A stretch of DNA of 27,518 nucleotides from an uncultured Lachnospiraceae bacterium. Its GTDB lineage: Bacteria > Bacillota > Clostridia > Lachnospirales > Lachnospiraceae. Below are positions 14,058 to 21,932 of the stretch, piece by piece; within the stretch, counting starts at the first letter, position 1; every line of letters starts with the position of its first letter. The position numbers were made by a program, and so were the translations under genes. The stretch lies in the NCBI GenBank assembly GCA_910578085.1, contig CAJTPM010000031.1, forward strand, positions 20,581 through 48,098, read 5' to 3'. The notes under the pieces were generated by a model. The model was given only the letters and a program-made list of their open reading frames with translations, was not told the origin of the DNA and ran no database searches.

Positions 14058-16613
14058 ATGAAGAAGTCGGTTTTAAAGGGGATATTCTTTGGAGTTGTTT
14101 TATTTGTGGCGCTGTTTCTGTTTGAGACAGTGATGAATCTGGGGAATACGGATATGACGGCGGACATGCCTCCGGCGTCTTATCCGCTTGTCTATATGAT
14201 CGTGTCGGGAGAGCAGGTGAACTGCCTGCACGGGTATCGGAACGAGATGGAAGTTTCCTATATGCGGGATACAATCACGCCTCTGGAAAATGGCAGGGAT
14301 CTGGGAATCACTGTGGAAAAATTCGGGACAGGCATCGAGTCCGTTTCTTACCAGGTCAGAAGCGGGGATGGGAGCCGACTGATCGAGGAGACGGAGATTA
14401 CGGAGTATGAGGAGACAGAAAATTTTCTGACAGCTTATTTCACTGTAAAGGATCTTCTGGAACAGGGAAAAGAGTATAATTTTATAATCAGTCTGAAATT
14501 AGAGTCCGGACGGGATGTTCGTTATTATACGCGGATACTGCTGGGTCAGGACTATCATGTCTGGGAAAAGACAGAATTTGTAAAGAGATTTCATGAGGAT
14601 ACGTTTGACAAGGCAAATGTGGAAGAGAACCTGGCGATGTATCTGGAATCCAACAGGGAAGGAGATAACAGTTCTTTTGCGCGGGTGGACATTCACAGCA
14701 GCTGGAACCAGGTGACATGGGGGGATCTTGCGGTAGAGAAAATATCCGAGGCAGTTGTGGATATCAAGGAGATGATGCCACAGACAGCATCCTTTCAGAT
14801 ACATTATCAGGTGGAGATTCCATATGAGGGAAGGCGTGAAAAATATCTTGTGACAGAATATTACAGGATCCGTTACACGACTGACCGGATGTACCTGCTT
14901 GATTTTGAGAGAGAGATGAATCAGATCTTTGATGAGAAAAAAAATGTCTATAACAGTAATAAAATTTCGCTTGGAATACAGGGGAAGGAGCAGGTTAAGC
15001 TGATAGAATGTGATGGCGGCAATATTCTGACTTTTGTGGTGGGTGGCAGACTGTTTTCCTATAATGTGGCAGATAATAAACTGGCACTTTTATTCAGTTT
15101 TCAGGATGAGAATAACTATGACAGGCGAACTGTATATGATAAGCATAAGATTAAGGTATTAAATGTAGATGAGGCCGGAAATGTACAGTTTGTTGTATTT
15201 GGGTATATGAACAGGGGACGTCATGAGGGGGAAAATGGTGTTCAGGTAAACCTCTATAACAGCAGCCAGAATACAGTGGAGGAAATGACGTTTATTCCGT
15301 ATACAAAATCACCGGAACTGTTGCAGCAGGATATGAGTAAGCTGTCTTTTGCGGGGAATAATAATCGCTTTTATATGATGGTGGACAGTACGATCTATGA
15401 AATGAATCTGTCTTCCAGACAGTGCCGGGTTATAGCAGCTAATCTGGACGAAGATGCTTATCGGGTGTCTGAAAACGGAAAGATGTTAGCCTGGGTAGAG
15501 GGCGGCCGGTATGCAGCGCAATCTATGCAGTTTATGAATCTGATGAGCGGGAAAAGGATGTCAGTAGAGGCTGGGTTCGGGGAATATGTGCAGCCTCTGG
15601 GCTTTATGGGGGATGACCTGATTTATGGAATTGCCGACAGGAAAGATGTGGCAAGGGACAGCTCCGGCAGAATCTTTTTCCCGATGCATACTATCAAGAT
15701 ACAGGATGAGAAGGAGAATATTTTAAAGGAGTATACAGTACCTGACACATATGTTGTTTCCTGCAGTGTGCAGGAAAACCAGATCATGCTTTATCGGGTA
15801 AGGAAGGATATCGATGAGATGAGCGGTGAGACTGTCTATGTTGAAGAGGAAAATGACCAGATCATGTATAGCAAAAAGGAAGATTTGGGAAAGAATCTGG
15901 TGGAGACAGTGGTCGTGGATATGATGGAAACATTGACACAGATTGCGGTCAAGAGCACGATAGATACGGATACTTTACAGCTTTTGACGCCCAGAGAGGT
16001 ACTGTTTGAGGGGGAGAACAAAATTGCTCTGCAGGGGGCACAGGAGACAGTGAAGCGATATTTTGTCTATACGCTTCACGGACTGACAGGCGTATATACG
16101 GAAGAAGCGGTGGCGGTCAATAATGCATACAAAGAGGCGGGAGTCGTAACAGATGATATGGGAAATTATGTCTGGTACAGGGGGAATCGTGTGACAAGAA
16201 ACCAGATCATGAAAATTATGGGCGGAGAGACAGAAAATGAGACTACCAGCCAGCTGGCAGTATGCTTAAATACGATCCTGGAGTTCGAGGGAGTAAACCG
16301 CAGCACGCAGTATATGTTGGACAGCGGTATGACCACTGTGGAGATTTTGCAGGAAAATATTCCGGATATCCAGGTGTTAGACCTGACGGGTTGTACGTTG
16401 GATGCCATATTGTATTATACGAATCAGGATATTCCTGTGTTAACAACATTGGAGGATGGCAGTGCACTTTTAATTACGGGATTTAATGAACTTAATATTG
16501 TAGTGATGGATCCGAAAGACGGTACGGTGTACAAAGTAGGAATGAATGATGCTACAGCAATGCTGGAAGAGAACGGGAATCAGTTTATTACGTATATGAG
16601 GATAGGAAAATAG
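14058..16613 (+). CDS. membrane-anchored extracellular protein with propeller-like middle and degenerate C39-like C terminus (851 aa)
   Basis: Residues 8-27 (GIFFGVVLFVALFLFETVM) form an uncleaved N-terminal anchor, so the bulk is outside. Residues about 40-290 are beta-rich. About 305-620 contain repeated strand patterns (GGNILTFVVGGRLFSYNV, NRFYMMVDSTIYEMNL, ENGKMLAWVEGGRYAAQSM, DDLIYGIADRKD) suggesting a beta-propeller. The last about 120 residues resemble a C39/papain-like peptidase: QLAVCLNTILEFEG (732-745) aligns with the helix after the catalytic Cys, and SALLITGFNELNIVVMDPKDG (from S802) with the strand carrying the catalytic His and Asp. The Asp (D818) is present, but Cys and His positions appear as Gln and Ser. 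It is thus probably a binding, not cutting, domain. GGAGG is seven bases before the ATG. It overlaps the HAD gene by one base. Confidence 0.8.
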   Translation: MKKSVLKGIFFGVVLFVALFLFETVMNLGNTDMTADMPPASYPLVYMIVSGEQVNCLHGYRNEMEVSYMRDTITPLENGRDLGITVEKFGTGIESVSYQVRSGDGSRLIEETEITEYEETENFLTAYFTVKDLLEQGKEYNFIISLKLESGRDVRYYTRILLGQDYHVWEKTEFVKRFHEDTFDKANVEENLAMYLESNREGDNSSFARVDIHSSWNQVTWGDLAVEKISEAVVDIKEMMPQTASFQIHYQVEIPYEGRREKYLVTEYYRIRYTTDRMYLLDFEREMNQIFDEKKNVYNSNKISLGIQGKEQVKLIECDGGNILTFVVGGRLFSYNVADNKLALLFSFQDENNYDRRTVYDKHKIKVLNVDEAGNVQFVVFGYMNRGRHEGENGVQVNLYNSSQNTVEEMTFIPYTKSPELLQQDMSKLSFAGNNNRFYMMVDSTIYEMNLSSRQCRVIAANLDEDAYRVSENGKMLAWVEGGRYAAQSMQFMNLMSGKRMSVEAGFGEYVQPLGFMGDDLIYGIADRKDVARDSSGRIFFPMHTIKIQDEKENILKEYTVPDTYVVSCSVQENQIMLYRVRKDIDEMSGETVYVEEENDQIMYSKKEDLGKNLVETVVVDMMETLTQIAVKSTIDTDTLQLLTPREVLFEGENKIALQGAQETVKRYFVYTLHGLTGVYTEEAVAVNNAYKEAGVVTDDMGNYVWYRGNRVTRNQIMKIMGGETENETTSQLAVCLNTILEFEGVNRSTQYMLDSGMTTVEILQENIPDIQVLDLTGCTLDAILYYTNQDIPVLTTLEDGSALLITGFNELNIVVMDPKDGTVYKVGMNDATAMLEENGNQFITYMRIGK

Positions 16614-17308
16614 TGAAAGCTTTTATTTTTGATGTGGATGATACGCTATACGATCAGGTACAGCCGTTTCAGAACGCCTATATAAAGTTATTCGGGAAAA
16701 CAAATAAAGATATTGATAAAATATTTGTGAGCAGCAGAAAGCACTCTGACGAAGTATTTGAAGCATCCGAAAATGGTCTGATGACAATGGAGGAGATGTA
16801 TATATACCGGATCAGAGAAGCATTGAAGGAATTTGGGATTTTAATTTCTGATGAGAGAGCATTGGAATTTCAGCGGTATTATCAGGAATTTCAGGCGGAC
16901 ATAGTGATGACTGAGAAGATGAAAAAACTGTTGAGTGATCTGGGTCATTGTGTCAAAATGGGAGTTATCACAAATGGGCCTGCGCAGCATCAGTGGGATA
17001 AAGTACAGGCACTGGGGCTGACGAAATGGATCCCCAGGCAAAATATATTAGTTTCCGGAGAAGCAGGCGCCGCAAAACCGGACAGAAAGATATTTGATCT
17101 GGCAGTATGTAAAATGGGATTGGATAGAACGGAGGCCTATTATATCGGAGATTCTCCGGCGAATGATATTGTCGGTGCGGCGAATGCAGGTTGGAGAACA
17201 ATCTGGTTTAATCGGCGCAATAAAAAGGCTTTTTCCATTAAGCCGGACTACACAGTTTGCTCAGAACAGGAGTTGTGTAATTTGATAATGAAACTGGCAG
17301 GATTGTAA
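16613..17308 (+). CDS. HAD-superfamily (IA) phosphatase-like hydrolase (231 aa)
   Basis: All four HAD motifs are visible: DVDDT (nucleophile D7, acid D9), VITNG, AAKPDRKIF (Lys) and GDSPANDIVGA. The cap is helical and inserted after motif I, the subclass I layout of YjjG/phosphoglycolate-phosphatase-like enzymes that dephosphorylate small metabolites or nucleotides. The substrate cannot be read. The start is GTG at 16613, sharing one base with the TAG of the upstream gene, so translation is probably coupled. The next element is a long hairpin with a T tract that ends this transcription unit. Confidence 0.9.
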   Translation: MKAFIFDVDDTLYDQVQPFQNAYIKLFGKTNKDIDKIFVSSRKHSDEVFEASENGLMTMEEMYIYRIREALKEFGILISDERALEFQRYYQEFQADIVMTEKMKKLLSDLGHCVKMGVITNGPAQHQWDKVQALGLTKWIPRQNILVSGEAGAAKPDRKIFDLAVCKMGLDRTEAYYIGDSPANDIVGAANAGWRTIWFNRRNKKAFSIKPDYTVCSEQELCNLIMKLAGL

Positions 17309-17341
17309 TTTAATTATAGTATAAAAAATAGTGATCGCCAT

Positions 17342-17404
17342 AAAGGTTGACAAGTGATTACCTGTGTGCTATGATAAACGGGTAATTATTTGTCAACCTT
17401 TTTT
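17342..17404 (+). terminator. long inverted-repeat terminator enclosing a promoter
   Basis: The arms 17343-17362 and 17381-17400 match at 18 of 20 positions (AAGGTTGACAAGTGATTACC and its near-complement), followed by TTTTTT (17399-17404). Read-through RNA from the HAD gene would form a 20-pair hairpin with a U tract. The same sequence contains a promoter (separate entry). The arms may also be repressor half-sites for the BlaI-type regulator encoded downstream. Confidence 0.75.
17347..17375 (+). promoter_or_regulatory. promoter of the blaI-like/M56 pair, with flanking inverted repeat
   Basis: TTGACA (17347-17352) and TATGAT (17370-17375) are separated by 17 bases, a near-consensus promoter; the start would be near 17382. 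The -35 box lies in the left arm of the inverted repeat and the start point at the right arm, the usual geometry for an autoregulated BlaI/MecI-type operon. The arms do not show the classic TACA/TGTA core, so the operator role is inferred. Confidence 0.75.
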
Positions 17405-17494
17405 GAAAATGGATTGACTTATCGGGGATACATAAGGACTGAGAAGAATGGTTTTACAGGAAAAAATGACAAAGATCAGGAGGGAGAATGGGAT

Positions 17495-17878
17495 ATGAGA
17501 AAGGTAAATTTATCAGATGCGGAATGGAAGATCATGAATCTGCTGTGGGAACAGGCGCCACGAACAATGACGCAGATCACCAATACGCTGAAACCGGAAA
17601 CGGGGTGGACGAAGCATACGGTGATATCTTTTTTGAAGAGAATGGAGGAGAAAGGCGCGCTGCACTATAAAGAAGGAGAGAGGGCAAAGCTGTATTATCC
17701 GGATATGGAGAGAGAGGAGGCAGCGCTGCAGGAGACAGAAGACTTTTTAGGCAGGGTGTTTCAGGGCAGAATGGGCATGATGCTAAATACGATGGTGCAG
17801 CAGAAGGCGCTTTCCGAGGAGGATATGGAAGAACTGCGTAAGATTCTGGAGCAGGCCGGAGAGGATGGAAAGGAATGA
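17495..17878 (+). CDS. BlaI/MecI/CopY-family transcriptional repressor (127 aa)
   Basis: A winged-helix repressor: KVNLSDAEWKIMNLLWEQ and PRTMTQITNTL, the recognition helix region GWTKHTVISFLKRMEEKGAL and wing HYKEGERAKLYYPDM. The C-terminal helices (residues about 75-120) serve dimerisation. In the paradigm the dimer blocks its own operon until a partner M56 protease signals its inactivation; that partner is encoded next. The ATG at 17495 (MRKVNLSDAEW) is chosen because family proteins begin here and AGGAGGGA precedes it by about ten bases; the frame is open to 17390 but that part has no such features. Confidence 0.93.
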   Translation: MRKVNLSDAEWKIMNLLWEQAPRTMTQITNTLKPETGWTKHTVISFLKRMEEKGALHYKEGERAKLYYPDMEREEAALQETEDFLGRVFQGRMGMMLNTMVQQKALSEEDMEELRKILEQAGEDGKE

Positions 17879-17992
17879 CGGGATGCCCGGCTGATGGAAG
17901 ACGGGGATGTGTTTCTGGCGGGAAACGGGGCATTATCAGAAAGGAATTGCCCTTGAGGAATAAGGCCTGATGTTAAGAACAGGGGAGGACTT

Positions 17993-20900
17993 ATGTTTGG
18001 AATAATGTTTACAGTGACGTTTTTTATAGGGATCGTTCTGTTGCTGCGGACGGTTTTTAAAAAACGTATCAGTGCGAGGCTGCAGTATGGGCTCTGGTTT
18101 CTTGTGGTAGTGAAACTGCTCGTTTTTCCGATGCCGGATGCGGAGGGAGATTTTTCCGTGCTTGGGCTGGTGGCACAGGACAGACAGGAGAGACAGGAGA
18201 GACTTTCCGGAGAAGGGATATCGGCAGAAGAATTTGCCGCAGAGCAGGCAGGCGGGACAGCACAGGAGAAAGAGACGGTGAATGAGAGCCTGTGGGCGGA
18301 CAGCGGCCAGGCAGGAGAAGAAGGTGCTGTCGGTACGGACACAGGCGTGAGGCCAGAGCATGTGGGGGGTGATGGGAAAGTCGTTTCCGGTGCGATGCGC
18401 TGGTATCGGATGACGAAACTGCGCCTGCTTCATTATGTGGAAAATGTGTTGAAGGCGCCGATATGGCTTGCCGGGCTGTTGGCGGCGGGAAGTCTGCTCA
18501 GTGCGGTATGGATGACTGTCTATCATGTGCGGCTGGGGAGATTTTTGAAAAAGCGGCGCGTGGCGGTGCCGGAAGCGTCAATGAGGAAATCGGAGAGCTG
18601 CCGGCAGGGAGAAGAAGAGCAGGATTTACAGCAGCGTGTTGCCGACGACGGGATGGAAAGCGGCAGAGAGACAGACAGAAGTGAAGGGAAGCCCTGGGAA
18701 AGCGGGTGGTCTGACAGGAGAAGAGGAATGTTTCGGGTTTACAGTGTGGAAGGCCTGCCCACGCCCTGCCTGTTCGGGAGAGTGATCTATGTACCCGACA
18801 AGCTGGCGGAGGAGGAAGAACTTCTGCCTTATATTCTGCGGCACGAGATGTGCCATTATTTTCACGGCGATGCCATTTGGGGTGTGCTGAGGATGGTCTG
18901 CGTCTGCCTGTACTGGTATCATCCGCTTGTGTGGCTTGCGGCCTATCTGTCCAAGCAGGACTGCGAGCTGGCCTGCGATGAGACGGCCGTAAGATCTATG
19001 GCAGGGCGGGAGAGAACAAGATATGGAGAATTGTTGCTGCAATTTGTGCCGGTGAAGAGTTCCCCTGCGGATTGCTGTTTGATGACGACGGCGATGTCAG
19101 GTAATGCGAAGAATCTGGGAGAAAGGCTTAAGAGGATCATGGGAAAAAGAAAAGACGCGGTGATTCCGGGAATTCTGGCGGTGGCGGCTGCGCTTGTGGG
19201 TATTTATGCCTGTGTCACAAGCGGCTTTGTCAGTGCAGATAAACAGTGGCAGAGTATTCGAATCAGGGAGGAAGAAGAAAGCATACCGATTATGCAGGAA
19301 AGTTACAGGCTGGATTACAGGCTGAGCAAAGATGCCGCAAGCTATGGGCTCTATCTGGAACAATATGAGTACGGCGAACTGACTGCAGTGAAGGCCCTGG
19401 ATTGTGCAGCGCTTATACCGGAGGGGGAAGTATCCAGGAAAACAAAAAGGGGGGAGGCGCTCTACACAAGGGAGCTTGAAGCGGATGAGATGACAGGATC
19501 CTTTGTAAAATCGGTGAGTTCTTACAGCATGCCGGATTATACGACGTCGGACGGAGCAGGTTCTTCGTTTAAAGCCTTTACACTGGATCTGTCGGAAGAG
19601 CTTGCCATCGGAAGTTCTTTCAGTATGGCAGCAGGAGAGGAACTGGGACATCGGTTCCGGCTGGGGGAGGATATCATTCTGCTGGCAAGTTATTACGGTG
19701 ATGGCAGCCTCAGTGTGCCTCCCGGCCACATTTTTGAGACGGAAAAGTATATGGAGAAAACGGAAGGAATCCTGGAAAGTGACAGCTGTGTCATACTGGT
19801 TCATCTGATCGTCTCAGATAAATCAGCGGAAGAACTGAGAGGACAGATCAGTGAGATTGTAAGGAAAAAAGCCGAAGAAGGAACGATGCAGGCGGAGGCT
19901 GACGTGACAGGTGGAATTTCGGAAGCAGAGGCGGAAATCAGTGCGACAGACGAAAACTTGGAGGCAGAGGCGGACGGCGGCGGGGCAGAATACTACACCA
20001 ACAGAGAACTGCTTAAAATGGCGGAAAATTTCTATCGCAGCGAACATGGCTTTGCGCCTGCCCATGTGAACATAGACAGCCAAAACGGGAACGAGGTGGT
20101 CATCTGGCTCTATGACTATGACGAATACCTGAATGGGGAAAATGAGATCGTCGCCATCGCCCACACGGGGGACTGGTATACTGTGGACAGGCTGACCGGA
20201 AAAGGGGAAAATGTTCTTTTGGAGGACATTGACCTGACGCAGACGGTGTCTTTGACAAAACCGTGGAATGGAAAAACGGAAGAGATGACGGTAGTGGATG
20301 TCAGGGAGGAAGAGAAATTTTCTGCGCTGCCGGCGGAGCCTGGGGCGGGTGCGGAAAGCAAACTCTACCTGCTTGGCGAAACAGAGCATTACAGGATGTA
20401 CGGAGCGGGAAATTACCAGTCCATGCTATTGGAAGAGCAGGGTATTGTGACGGAAATTTCCGTGCCTTTTATCACGGATGGCATTACCATGATGGCGCCC
20501 GGCATGCAGGAGGCGGATTATGACGGGGACGGTTCGCCGGAACTGGCGGTGAGGCTTTTGTGGGGCGAAGGCACAGGCGTCTGGCAGGAGCAGCTCTGGA
20601 TGTTTGACAAAAAGGCGGGGCAGATAAATGCCTGTGCGTATCCTGGCGGCGTTTATGCGGAGGAGTTGTTACGAAGGCTTTCCTTTGCAGAGCGTGAGAA
20701 CGGAAAGGTCATTATGCTGGGCGGACGGCAGATATCGCCAAAGCTGCGGGAAGAACAGGGCATTTCCTATGAAGAGATACGGATCAATACATCGAGAGTA
20801 TCTTTTGCATTTGCGGATGGAACAATAAAACTCAGGACGCTTATCTCCTGCGGCAGCAGGGCAGGGAGTGTAATGCCGGCTTATGGGGATGCCTGTCTGG

Positions 20901-21199
20901 AGGCGGAAGTGCTTTATGATGGAAGTCAGTTTTTTATCAGGGATGTGATGTCGGTGGATCTGAAAGAGACGAAAAGGCTGGCTGAGGAGGCGGCGCGGGC
21001 GTTTTATGCGCCGCGGGGCATTGAAATTATTGATTATAATGTGGAAAAGTGGCTCCTGTCCGAGGAGACAGAAAAGATGGAGATGACGCTGACTGTGCTG
21101 GAAAGGACAAAAGAGTCCTATGATTTTATAACGGTTCCGCTTGAGCGGGAGGAGACGGGGCAGTGGGTTGCCGCGGGGGAGATATGGACCGGGGCGTGA
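17993..21199 (+). CDS. M56 (BlaR1-like) membrane metalloprotease with long extracellular sensor region (1068 aa)
   Basis: Likely the transmembrane sensor-protease partner of the BlaI-type repressor. Membrane segments lie near residues 2-20, 28-46, 156-176, 302-320 and 388-408. The zinc protease motif is H284-E285-M-C-H288, with E325 of ELACDE as third ligand. Residues about 50-150 are an unusually long acidic loop. After the last segment, about 660 residues should be outside. I see no SxxK, SxN or KTG set, so it is not a penicillin sensor. Instead there is a Ser/Asp-rich part, an acidic linker (about 635-665), a small domain (about 667-735) with YTNRELLKMAENFYRSEHGF and GDWYTVDRLTGKG, and a stretch with a DxDGDG calcium-type loop (D842-D846, DYDGDGSPELAV). 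GGGGAGGA precedes the ATG. It follows the repressor gene by 114 bases. Confidence 0.88.
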   Translation: MFGIMFTVTFFIGIVLLLRTVFKKRISARLQYGLWFLVVVKLLVFPMPDAEGDFSVLGLVAQDRQERQERLSGEGISAEEFAAEQAGGTAQEKETVNESLWADSGQAGEEGAVGTDTGVRPEHVGGDGKVVSGAMRWYRMTKLRLLHYVENVLKAPIWLAGLLAAGSLLSAVWMTVYHVRLGRFLKKRRVAVPEASMRKSESCRQGEEEQDLQQRVADDGMESGRETDRSEGKPWESGWSDRRRGMFRVYSVEGLPTPCLFGRVIYVPDKLAEEEELLPYILRHEMCHYFHGDAIWGVLRMVCVCLYWYHPLVWLAAYLSKQDCELACDETAVRSMAGRERTRYGELLLQFVPVKSSPADCCLMTTAMSGNAKNLGERLKRIMGKRKDAVIPGILAVAAALVGIYACVTSGFVSADKQWQSIRIREEEESIPIMQESYRLDYRLSKDAASYGLYLEQYEYGELTAVKALDCAALIPEGEVSRKTKRGEALYTRELEADEMTGSFVKSVSSYSMPDYTTSDGAGSSFKAFTLDLSEELAIGSSFSMAAGEELGHRFRLGEDIILLASYYGDGSLSVPPGHIFETEKYMEKTEGILESDSCVILVHLIVSDKSAEELRGQISEIVRKKAEEGTMQAEADVTGGISEAEAEISATDENLEAEADGGGAEYYTNRELLKMAENFYRSEHGFAPAHVNIDSQNGNEVVIWLYDYDEYLNGENEIVAIAHTGDWYTVDRLTGKGENVLLEDIDLTQTVSLTKPWNGKTEEMTVVDVREEEKFSALPAEPGAGAESKLYLLGETEHYRMYGAGNYQSMLLEEQGIVTEISVPFITDGITMMAPGMQEADYDGDGSPELAVRLLWGEGTGVWQEQLWMFDKKAGQINACAYPGGVYAEELLRRLSFAERENGKVIMLGGRQISPKLREEQGISYEEIRINTSRVSFAFADGTIKLRTLISCGSRAGSVMPAYGDACLEAEVLYDGSQFFIRDVMSVDLKETKRLAEEAARAFYAPRGIEIIDYNVEKWLLSEETEKMEMTLTVLERTKESYDFITVPLEREETGQWVAAGEIWTGA

Positions 21200-21304
21200 C
21201 AGAGCGGGGGCAGTTTCCATCTGTGGCTGTCCGCCGGGGGAGCTGCCGGGATGCAGGCATGGTATTCTGACTCGCACCGGCAGTAATAAAAGAGAAAAAA
21301 TCAG

Positions 21305-21333
21305 GTGACAATTCCGGCTGATTGGGATAGAAT
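21305..21333 (+). promoter_or_regulatory. promoter-like sequence before the DUF362 remnant
   Basis: GTGACA (21305-21310) and TAGAAT (21328-21333) are 17 bases apart, about 55 bases before the remnant's ATG. If active it would still transcribe the broken gene. The remainder of 21200-21387 contains no gene that I can see. Confidence 0.45.
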
Positions 21334-21387
21334 GCTAAATAGATAAGATAATTATAGTAAATGATATGATAAGAATGGAGGGTATAC

Positions 21388-21557
21388 ATGATTGAGGTTC
21401 CAAACGGAAAGGTGTTAAAGGAAAACTACCTGGGAAAGAATATCGTGAATTATGATTCCATGATAAGTGCTTGCGCACTTTAAAGGACATCCGGCGGGCG
21501 GCTGCGGAGCTGGGATATGGCAGCAGGGAGTATGAGCTTCTTGAGATCAACACCTGA
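21388..21557 (+). pseudogene. remnant of a DUF362 (ferredoxin-type) protein gene
   Basis: The ATG at 21388 has GGAGGG upstream and opens IEVPNGKVLKENYLGKNIVN, then YDSMISACAL and a stop at 21481. One base later in another frame the sequence continues HFKGHPAGG, giving NYDSMI-3 residues-HFKGHPAGG, the same order and spacing as in DUF362 proteins (NYDS...SHFKGHPMGG). Soon after, a third frame reads AAAELGYGSREYELLEINT and stops at 21555-21557, which looks like the family's C terminus. So the gene suffered a one-base frameshift and a large internal deletion that removed the iron-sulfur cluster region. DUF362 proteins are normally about 370 residues; only about 55 codons remain. Confidence 0.75.
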
Positions 21558-21591
21558 CAGGCAAAGCGAAAGCAGGGGGGGAAGCAAAAAG

Positions 21592-21633
21592 AAAAGAGTA
21601 TCGCAAAAAATCAAATTTCTGCGATACTCTTTT
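21592..21633. terminator. bidirectional intrinsic terminator after tRNA-Ser
   Basis: AAAAGAGTATCGCA (21592-21605) pairs perfectly over 14 bases with TGCGATACTCTTTT (21620-21633). T-rich tracts follow on both strands, and on the minus strand it begins five bases after the tRNA. Confidence 0.85.
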
Positions 21634-21637
21634 TGCG

Positions 21638-21725
21638 CGGAGATGGAGAGATTTGAACTCTCGCGCCGGTTACCCGACCTACCGCATTTCGAGTGCGGAC
21701 CCTTCAGCCACTTGGGTACATCTCC
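21638..21725 (-). tRNA. tRNA-Ser(CGA)
   Basis: The acceptor stem GGAGATG/CATCTCC (opposite 21719-21725 and 21639-21645), the anticodon arm CCGCA-CTCGAAA-TGCGG with anticodon CGA, a long variable arm (GGTCGGGTAACCGGC region) and the T arm GAGAGTTCAAATCTCTC are all present. The long variable arm makes it type II, and with CGA it reads the serine codon UCG. The discriminator base is G, as usual for Ser. CCA is not encoded; the sequence continues CGC, so it must be added after transcription. Confidence 0.96.
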
Positions 21726-21737
21726 AAAACTGTAAAC

Positions 21738-21766
21738 ATTATAACGGTTTCCCGCCTGACAGTCAA
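21738..21766 (-). promoter_or_regulatory. promoter of tRNA-Ser
   Basis: On the minus strand TTGACT (opposite 21761-21766) and TATAAT (opposite 21738-21743) have a 17-base spacer, placing the start five to seven bases before the mature tRNA. Confidence 0.88.
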
Positions 21767-21788
21767 ATGATATTTTGAAAATTTTGCA

Positions 21789-21810
21789 CGAAAAATCCTC
21801 TGATTTTTCG
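21789..21810. other. perfect palindromic hairpin between divergent promoters
   Basis: CGAAAAATC (21789-21797) is an exact inverse of GATTTTTCG (21802-21810) with a four-base loop. It lies between the tRNA-Ser promoter and the pfkA promoter. It may be an operator for a dimeric regulator or an insulator; no T tract follows. Confidence 0.5.
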
Positions 21811-21823
21811 GCAGAATAAAATA

Positions 21824-21852
21824 TTGTGATGCATAAAAAAATACTATATAAT
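21824..21852 (+). promoter_or_regulatory. promoter of pfkA
   Basis: TTGTGA (21824-21829) and TATAAT (21847-21852) are 17 bases apart, about 80 bases before the pfkA start. Confidence 0.75.
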
Positions 21853-21932
21853 GATAAAAGGACTGTGAGACAGCAAAGCTGATAAACGAAATCGGGAAAC
21901 AGCAAAATAAACAGTATGAAGGAGGAAATAAG

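Noticed and set aside
17390..17494. N-terminal extension of the BlaI-type repressor from 17390
   Set aside because: It would begin close to the inverted repeat and lacks both a ribosome binding site and family similarity; 17495 fits both.
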